Positions 59,168 through 64,000 of a stretch of DNA of 64,000 nucleotides are shown in pieces. Position numbers and translations under genes: made by a program. The stretch covers positions 405,526-469,525 of the forward strand of contig NZ_LMGY01000015.1 of NCBI RefSeq assembly GCF_001427585.1. The letters run 5' to 3'. The first letter of the stretch is position 1. Every line of letters starts with the position of its first letter. Source of the stretch: Pseudoxanthomonas sp. Root630. GTDB lineage: Bacteria; Pseudomonadota; Gammaproteobacteria; Xanthomonadales; Xanthomonadaceae. The notes below the pieces were generated by a model. The model did not search any database, had not been told where the DNA came from, and saw nothing but the letters and a program-made list of their open reading frames with translations.

Positions 59168-61861
59168 ATGAACTGGTTGAACGAGATGTTGCAGAGCGAT
59201 CCGGACCCGCAGGAATCCCGCGAATGGATCGATTCCATGCAGGCGGTGATCGAGAAGAACGGCGCCCTGCGTGCTCACCAGTTGCTCGAAGGCATGGTGG
59301 AAGTCACCCGCCGCGCCGGCGCCTACCTGCCGTTCTCGCCGACCACCGAATACGTCAACACCATCGCGCCGCAGAACGAGGCCAAGAGCCCCGGTGACGC
59401 CGCGCTGGAATGGCGCATCCGTTCGATCATCCGCTGGAACGCGATGGCCACCGTCGTGCGCGCCAACCGCAAGCCCGGTGACCTCGGCGGCCACATCGCC
59501 AGCTTCGCCTCGGGCGCGACGCTCTACGACGTCGGCTTCAACCACTTCTGGCGTGCGCCGAGCGAGAACCACCCGGGCGACCTGCTCTTCATCCAGGGCC
59601 ACAGCGCGCCGGGCATCTACGCGCGTTCGTACCTGGAAGGCCGCATCAACGAGCAGCAGCTGGACAACTTCCGCATGGAAGTCGATGGCCAGGGCATCTC
59701 GTCCTATCCGCATCCGTGGCTGATGCCGGACTACTGGCAGACCCCGACCGTCTCGATGGGCCTGGGCCCGCTGGCGGCGATCTACCAGGCGCAGTTCATG
59801 AAGTACCTGGAGCACCGCGGCCTGATCGAGAAGTCCGACCGCAAGGTGTGGTGCTTCATCGGCGACGGCGAGAGCGACGAGCCGGAAACCCTCGGCGCGA
59901 TCGCGCTGGCCGGCCGCGAAGGCCTCGACAACCTGATCTTCGTCGTCAACTGCAACCTGCAGCGCCTCGATGGCCCGGTACGCGGCAACGGCAAGATCAT
60001 CCAGGAGCTGGAAGGCGTGTTCCGCGGCGGCGGCTGGAACGTCATCAAGCTGCTGTGGGGCAGCTACTGGGATCCGCTCATCGCGCGCGACACCACCGGC
60101 GTGCTGAAGAAGCTGATGATGGAAACCGTCGACGGCGAGTACCAGAACTGCAAGGCGTTCGGCGGCAAGTACACGCGCGACAACTTCTTCGGCAAGTACC
60201 CGGAGACGGCGGCCATGGTCGCCAACCTGTCCGACGACGACATCTGGCGCCTCAATCGCGGCGGCCACGATCCGCACAAGGTCTACGCGGCCTACCACGA
60301 GGCGGTGAACACCAAGGGCATGCCCACGGTGATCCTGGCCAAGACGGTGAAGGGCTACGGCATGGGCTCGGCGGGCGAATCGCTCAACCCGACCCACCAG
60401 ACCAAGAAGCTGGACGACGAAGCCATCCGCACGTTCCGCGACCGCTTCAACATCCCGGTCAGCGACAAGCAGCTGGAAGAATCGGCGCAGGTGCCGTTCT
60501 ACCACCCGGGCGAGGACTCGCCGGAAATCCAGTACCTGAAGTCGCGCCGCGCCGCGCTCGGCGGTTACCTGCCGCAGCGTCGCCGCAAGGCCAGCGAGTC
60601 GTTCGAGACGCCGAAGCTGGAGGCGTTCGACCGCCTGCTGAAGAGCACCGGCGACCGCGAGATCTCCACCACGATGGCGTTCGTGCAGGGCCTGAACATC
60701 GCGCTGCGCGACAAGCAGGTCGGCCCGCGCCTGGTGCCGATCGTCGCCGACGAGGCGCGCACGTTCGGCATGGAAGGCATGTTCCGCCAGATCGGCATCT
60801 ACGCGCCGTTCGGCCAGAAGTACAAGCCGGTCGATGCCGACCAGCTGATGTACTACCGCGAAGACCAGTCGGGCCAGGTGCTGCAGCAGGGCATCAGCGA
60901 GCCGGGCGCGATGTCGTCGTGGATGGCGGCGGGCACCAGCTATTCGGTCAGCAACGTGCCGATGCTGCCGTTCTACATCTACTACTCGATGTTCGGCTTC
61001 CAGCGCATCGGCGACATCGCGTGGCAGGCGGCGGACATGCGGACGCGCGGCTTCCTGCTGGGCGGTACCGCGGGCCGCACGACGCTCAACGGTGAAGGCC
61101 TGCAGCACGAAGACGGCTTCAGCCATGTCATCGCCGGCAGCATCCCGAACGTGCGCAGCTACGACCCGACCTTCGGTTTCGAAGTCGCGGTGGTCTTGCA
61201 GCACGGCATGCAGAAGATGCTGCAGGAGCAGGTGGACGAGTACTACTACGTCACCCTGATGAACGAGAACTACGCCCATCCGGAAATGCCGGCAGGCGCG
61301 GCCGAGGGCATCATCAAGGGCATGTACCTGCTCACCGATGCCGGCAAGCCGAAGAAGGGCGAGCTGCGCGTGCAGCTGATGGGCAGCGGCACCATCCTGC
61401 GCGAGGCGATCGCGGCGGCCGAGCTGCTGGACAAGGATTTCGGCGTCACCGCCGACATCTGGTCCTGCCCGAGCTTCAACGAGCTGCGTCGCGATGGTTT
61501 CGACGCCGAGCGCTGGAACCGCCTGAACCCGGAAGCGAAGACGCCGCGCAAGGCCTACGTGACGGAACTGCTGGAAGGCCGCCAGGGTCCGGTGATCGCC
61601 GCGACCGACTATGTGCGCGCCTACACCGACCAGATCCGCGCCTTCGTGCCGGCGGCGTATACGGTGCTGGGCACGGACGGCTTCGGCCGCAGCGACACCC
61701 GCGCCAACCTGCGCCGCCACTTCGAAGTGGACCGCTACTACATCGCCCACGCCGCCATCGCCGCCCTGGCGAAGGAAGGCAAGATGACCGGCAAGGACGT
61801 CGCCCGCGCGATCAAGCAGTACAAGATCGACGTGGACAAGGCGAACCCGGTTACCGTGTGA
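59168..61861 (+). CDS. aceE: Pyruvate dehydrogenase E1 component, homodimeric type
   Basis: An 897-residue enzyme that decarboxylates pyruvate with thiamine diphosphate for the pyruvate dehydrogenase complex. The TPP-binding motif is GDGESDEPETLGAI, ending in the Asn of VVNCN. The middle has TVKGYGMG, and the C-terminal third LPFYIYYSMFGFQRIGDIAW. The length and organisation match E. coli AceE. ATG 59168 has the Shine-Dalgarno CAGGAG at good spacing; GTG 59162 would add two residues. E2 and E3 are not nearby, so they are encoded elsewhere. Confidence 0.96.
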   Translation: MNWLNEMLQSDPDPQESREWIDSMQAVIEKNGALRAHQLLEGMVEVTRRAGAYLPFSPTTEYVNTIAPQNEAKSPGDAALEWRIRSIIRWNAMATVVRANRKPGDLGGHIASFASGATLYDVGFNHFWRAPSENHPGDLLFIQGHSAPGIYARSYLEGRINEQQLDNFRMEVDGQGISSYPHPWLMPDYWQTPTVSMGLGPLAAIYQAQFMKYLEHRGLIEKSDRKVWCFIGDGESDEPETLGAIALAGREGLDNLIFVVNCNLQRLDGPVRGNGKIIQELEGVFRGGGWNVIKLLWGSYWDPLIARDTTGVLKKLMMETVDGEYQNCKAFGGKYTRDNFFGKYPETAAMVANLSDDDIWRLNRGGHDPHKVYAAYHEAVNTKGMPTVILAKTVKGYGMGSAGESLNPTHQTKKLDDEAIRTFRDRFNIPVSDKQLEESAQVPFYHPGEDSPEIQYLKSRRAALGGYLPQRRRKASESFETPKLEAFDRLLKSTGDREISTTMAFVQGLNIALRDKQVGPRLVPIVADEARTFGMEGMFRQIGIYAPFGQKYKPVDADQLMYYREDQSGQVLQQGISEPGAMSSWMAAGTSYSVSNVPMLPFYIYYSMFGFQRIGDIAWQAADMRTRGFLLGGTAGRTTLNGEGLQHEDGFSHVIAGSIPNVRSYDPTFGFEVAVVLQHGMQKMLQEQVDEYYYVTLMNENYAHPEMPAGAAEGIIKGMYLLTDAGKPKKGELRVQLMGSGTILREAIAAAELLDKDFGVTADIWSCPSFNELRRDGFDAERWNRLNPEAKTPRKAYVTELLEGRQGPVIAATDYVRAYTDQIRAFVPAAYTVLGTDGFGRSDTRANLRRHFEVDRYYIAHAAIAALAKEGKMTGKDVARAIKQYKIDVDKANPVTV

Positions 61862-61906
61862 TGCACGCCGTTGCTCTCCGCACGCGGAGAGGATGACCGG
61901 ACGAAG

Positions 61907-61930
61907 AAGCGGCCCCATGGCCGCTTTTTT
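61907..61930 (+). terminator. Rho-independent terminator of aceE
   Basis: Stem AAGCGGCC-CCAT-GGCCGCTT followed by a run of T residues, 45 bases after the aceE stop. One of the strongest terminators in the window. Confidence 0.88.
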
Positions 61931-62004
61931 GTTGGCCGACCGATTGACAGACCGTGAACCAAGGTTCACAGTCCGGGCTGGGTCAACGTCATGGATGACG
62001 CTGC

Positions 62005-62301
62005 ATGGTCAAGGTCAGGAAGACACGGATGTTCGAGGACTGGTTTGTTTCGCTGCGCGACCGGCAGGCGAGGATGCGCATACAGGCGCGGATTGATCGG
62101 CTCGCCTTCGGCAATCCTGGACAGCACCGCGTGCTGATTGGCGGGGTGTGCGAAATGAAGATCGATTGCGGACCGGGCTATCGTGTTTACTTCACACGCT
62201 ACGGCGACGCATGGGTGGTGCTGCTGTGCGGAGGCGACAAGGCATCGCAGCGTGCTGACATCGAGACGGCGTTGGCGCTGGCGAACGCGTTGGAGAACTG
62301 A
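62005..62301 (+). CDS. RelE/HigB-type toxin of a type II toxin-antitoxin system
   Basis: A 98-residue basic protein matching the addiction-module killer (HigB/RelE-like) family: FEDWFVSLRDRQARMRIQARIDRLAFGNPG near the start, MKIDCGPGYRVYFTR in the middle and LLCGGDKASQ near the C-terminus. The family cleaves mRNA at the ribosome. The toxin is encoded first, one base before the antitoxin start. GC and codon use are slightly below the rest of the window, which suggests transfer. Confidence 0.88.
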   Translation: MVKVRKTRMFEDWFVSLRDRQARMRIQARIDRLAFGNPGQHRVLIGGVCEMKIDCGPGYRVYFTRYGDAWVVLLCGGDKASQRADIETALALANALEN

Positions 62302-62302
62302 C

Positions 62303-62659
62303 ATGACACTGAAGAGCACGCCGTGGGATTCGGCGGAATACCTGAAGACCGAAGCGGATATCACCGCCTATCTGGATGCGTGCTTCGAGGAGGCCGGCGA
62401 TGATCCTACGTTCCTGGTGCATGCGCTGGGTGTGGCGGCGCGTGCACGCAACATGAGCCAGCTGGCGCGCGATACCGGACTGACGCGCGAGGGTCTCTAC
62501 AAGGCACTCTCCAGCAGTGGCAACCCAAGCTTCGGCACGGTGCTGAAGGTGGCCGATGCGATGGGCTATCGTTTTGCGCTGGTTAGCAAGCGAGCCAAAC
62601 CAAGCCGCAGGGCGGGCAAGCGGGCCATGGCGCAGGACGCGCCGACCAAGCTGGGATGA
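62303..62659 (+). CDS. HigA-type helix-turn-helix antitoxin
   Basis: A 118-residue protein. The N-terminus (about residues 14-40, DITAYLDACFEEAG) matches the addiction-module antidote family. A helix-turn-helix follows with MSQLARDTGLTREGLYKALS. The C-terminus is basic (KRAKPSRRAGKR) and may bind DNA or be flexible. It follows the toxin by one base and should neutralise it and repress the operon. Confidence 0.88.
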   Translation: MTLKSTPWDSAEYLKTEADITAYLDACFEEAGDDPTFLVHALGVAARARNMSQLARDTGLTREGLYKALSSSGNPSFGTVLKVADAMGYRFALVSKRAKPSRRAGKRAMAQDAPTKLG

Positions 62660-62693
62660 GTGCCAACACCGTCCGGCAGCGTGCAGCTTCGGC

Positions 62694-63785
62694 ATGACGC
62701 TTACCCTCGATCACCTGCGCCGCTATGCCATCGCCCGCAGCCTGTTCAGACCGACCACCCTGCCGCGGGCGATCCAGCGGCTGGGCTTCGTGCAGGCGGA
62801 CCCGATCCGGGCGCCGGCACGCGCGCAGGACCTGACCCTGCGCCACCGCGTCGCCGGCTATCGCGCCGGCGACCTGGAGCGGCGGTATCCACGCCTGCCG
62901 CTGGAAGAAGACTTCTTCGTCAACTACGGCTTCCTGCCGCGCGCGCATCACCAGCTGATGCATCCGCGTACGGCCCGCGAGGCGTGGACGCCCGCGCGCT
63001 GGAAGCAGGCGCGTGCGGTACTGGAGTTCGTCAGCGAGCGCGGCACGGCGCATCCCCGCGAGGTGGATGCGTACTTCGGTCATGGCAAGACGACCAACTG
63101 GTTCGGCGGCTCGTCCAACGCGAGCACGCAGTTGCTGGACGGCATGCACTACCGCGGATTGCTGCGGGTCGCGCGTCGCGAGGGCGGCACGCGCGTTTAC
63201 GCGCCGCGCATCGGTGACGCGACGCCGGTCGCGGCAGTCGATGCGGAGGCGCGGCTGGATGCGCTGCTCGACATCATCGTCAACAAGTACGCGCCGTTGC
63301 CGGCGGCCAGCCTGGGCCAGTTGCTGGGTTACCTGCGCAGCGGTGTGCCGCAGTGGACGGGCCTGCGTGCGGCGGCATTGAAGCGTGCGCGCCAGCGGTT
63401 GGGCACGGCACGGGTCGATGGGGTGGACTGGTACTGGCCGGCGGACGAGGATCCGCGCTCACGGCGCTGGAAGCCTGACGACCAGGTGCGCCTGCTGACG
63501 CCGTTCGATCCGGTGGTCTGGGACCGGCGGCGCTTCGAGATGTTCTGGGGCTGGACGTACCGCTTCGAGGCGTACACGCCGGCGCCGAAGCGGAAGCTGG
63601 GGTATTACGCGCTACCGGTGCTGTGGGGCGACCGGGTGATCGGGTGGGCGAATCTTAGCGTGGTCGGTGGGGAGTTGCGGTCGACGTTTGGGTATGTGGA
63701 TGGGCGTGGGCCGAGGGATGCCGAGTTTCAAGCTGCGCTTGAAGTAGAGTTGGAGCGAGTTTGCGTTTTCCTGAGGCTGCATTGA
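62694..63785 (+). CDS. YcaQ/AlkX-type winged-helix DNA glycosylase-like protein
   Basis: A 363-residue protein of the HTH_42 family that includes YcaQ (AlkX) and AlkZ, which unhook interstrand crosslinks or alkylated bases. The catalytic QxD signature appears as Gln34 and Asp36 in FVQADPIRAP. Three winged-helix units follow: LEFVSERGTAHPREVDAYF, KYAPLPAASLGQLLGYL and a C-terminal beta-rich unit with FDPVVWDRRRFEMFWGWTYRFEAY. It follows the toxin-antitoxin pair by 34 bases but seems independent. Confidence 0.85.
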   Translation: MTLTLDHLRRYAIARSLFRPTTLPRAIQRLGFVQADPIRAPARAQDLTLRHRVAGYRAGDLERRYPRLPLEEDFFVNYGFLPRAHHQLMHPRTAREAWTPARWKQARAVLEFVSERGTAHPREVDAYFGHGKTTNWFGGSSNASTQLLDGMHYRGLLRVARREGGTRVYAPRIGDATPVAAVDAEARLDALLDIIVNKYAPLPAASLGQLLGYLRSGVPQWTGLRAAALKRARQRLGTARVDGVDWYWPADEDPRSRRWKPDDQVRLLTPFDPVVWDRRRFEMFWGWTYRFEAYTPAPKRKLGYYALPVLWGDRVIGWANLSVVGGELRSTFGYVDGRGPRDAEFQAALEVELERVCVFLRLH

Positions 63786-64000
63786 TGATGCCTTCCGCCC
63801 AGCGAGCGAAGGCGACCTGATGCAGTCGGTGCGTTTCGAGCGCCTAAACTGCACGATAGCAATGTGAGTATGGTGAATTCAGATGAGGGGCGAATGTCGG
63901 CAGTGGTACGCCCCCGCTTTCGTAGACGGTTAGGGGCTTTGTTTTGAGTTAACCGCCTCAAACATCATTGGCGCAAGGCCTCCCAGATGTCCATGGCGGC
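63786..64000. other. Lower-GC right edge without a supported gene
   Basis: The last 215 bases are visibly less GC-rich than the rest. They contain an imperfect inverted repeat GTTTTGAG / CTCAAAC at 63941-63963. On the minus strand a short open frame enters from the right edge and stops at 63965-63967. Nothing longer can be called a gene. Confidence 0.5.

Noticed and set aside
59117..61969. A 950-residue minus-strand open frame opposite aceE.
   Set aside because: No recognisable domain and composition typical of antisense to a GC-rich gene; aceE is unambiguous.
63930..63970. A possible integron attC site near GTTAGGGGC and GTTAACC.
   Set aside because: The core sequences do not fit the GTTRRRY and RYYYAAC pairing, and no gene cassette arrangement is visible.
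63965..64000. A minus-strand open frame entering from the right edge with 11 codons and a TGA stop at 63965-63967.
   Set aside because: Too short to tell from chance. The following hairpin is suggestive, but no transposase or other domain can be read in so few codons.

Overview
This window is a chromosomal stretch of a GC-rich gammaproteobacterium, most likely a member of the Xanthomonadaceae (Pseudoxanthomonas, Lysobacter or Stenotrophomonas type). The indications are a homodimeric aceE, a MaeB malic enzyme carrying a phosphotransacetylase tail, the engB - cytochrome c4 - dsbA gene order, two large TonB-dependent receptors, TGTGA-N6-TCACA (CRP/Clp-type) sites, and several families of paired intergenic palindromes of the kind seen in xanthomonads. 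The assignment rests on gene content and protein sequence read by eye, not on a database search. No rRNA, tRNA, CRISPR array or complete insertion sequence was found. Coding density is very high and no gene-free stretch exceeds 300 bases.

Region 1-8.9 kb: the start of a membrane protein gene cut by the window edge, an ArnT-like glycosyltransferase, an OmpR-type two-component pair, a lipoprotein that joins two lysozyme-inhibitor folds (LprI and MliC), and cell-wall and tRNA housekeeping (slt, cca, a TauE-type permease). Region 8.9-21 kb: a TonB-dependent receptor, a membrane EAL phosphodiesterase, two DsbA-type oxidoreductases, cytochrome c4, engB, a VIT-type metal transporter, glutamate-cysteine ligase and a secreted amidohydrolase. 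Region 21-29 kb: a TPR lipoprotein, the glutathione-dependent formaldehyde operon frmRAB with a likely FrmR operator, a Dph6-like ATPase, a DegV protein and a 7TM-GGDEF cyclase. The DegV and cyclase genes diverge from an intergenic region with two CRP/Clp-type sites.

Region 29-48 kb: two translationally coupled periplasmic amidohydrolases, one of which has lost its metal ligands and carries an in-frame REP doublet before its signal peptide; AMP nucleosidase; small hypothetical genes; a glutaredoxin-rhodanese fusion; a polysaccharide deacetylase; an SGNH hydrolase; an aminotransferase; rsgA; gltS; a DUF1704/MATCAP-like metallopeptidase; a LuxR-type regulator; an AEC permease; and a hybrid sensor kinase divergent from dctA. 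Region 48-64 kb: a second TonB-dependent receptor in tandem with a secreted alpha/beta hydrolase, maeB, a four-gene partner-switching operon (SpoIIE phosphatase, RsbW-like kinase, two STAS antagonists), aceE, a HigB/HigA-type toxin-antitoxin pair and a YcaQ-type protein, then a lower-GC right edge.

Themes that tie genes together are thiol and glutathione chemistry (gshA, frmRAB, dsbA pair, glutaredoxin fusion), c-di-GMP turnover (one EAL and one GGDEF protein, the latter with Clp-type sites), envelope defence (ArnT-like, LprI-MliC, Slt) and C4-dicarboxylate or pyruvate metabolism (dctA, maeB, aceE). The best candidates for something undescribed are the amidohydrolase / pseudo-amidohydrolase pair, the lysozyme-inhibitor fusion, and the partner-switching operon with duplicated antagonists.
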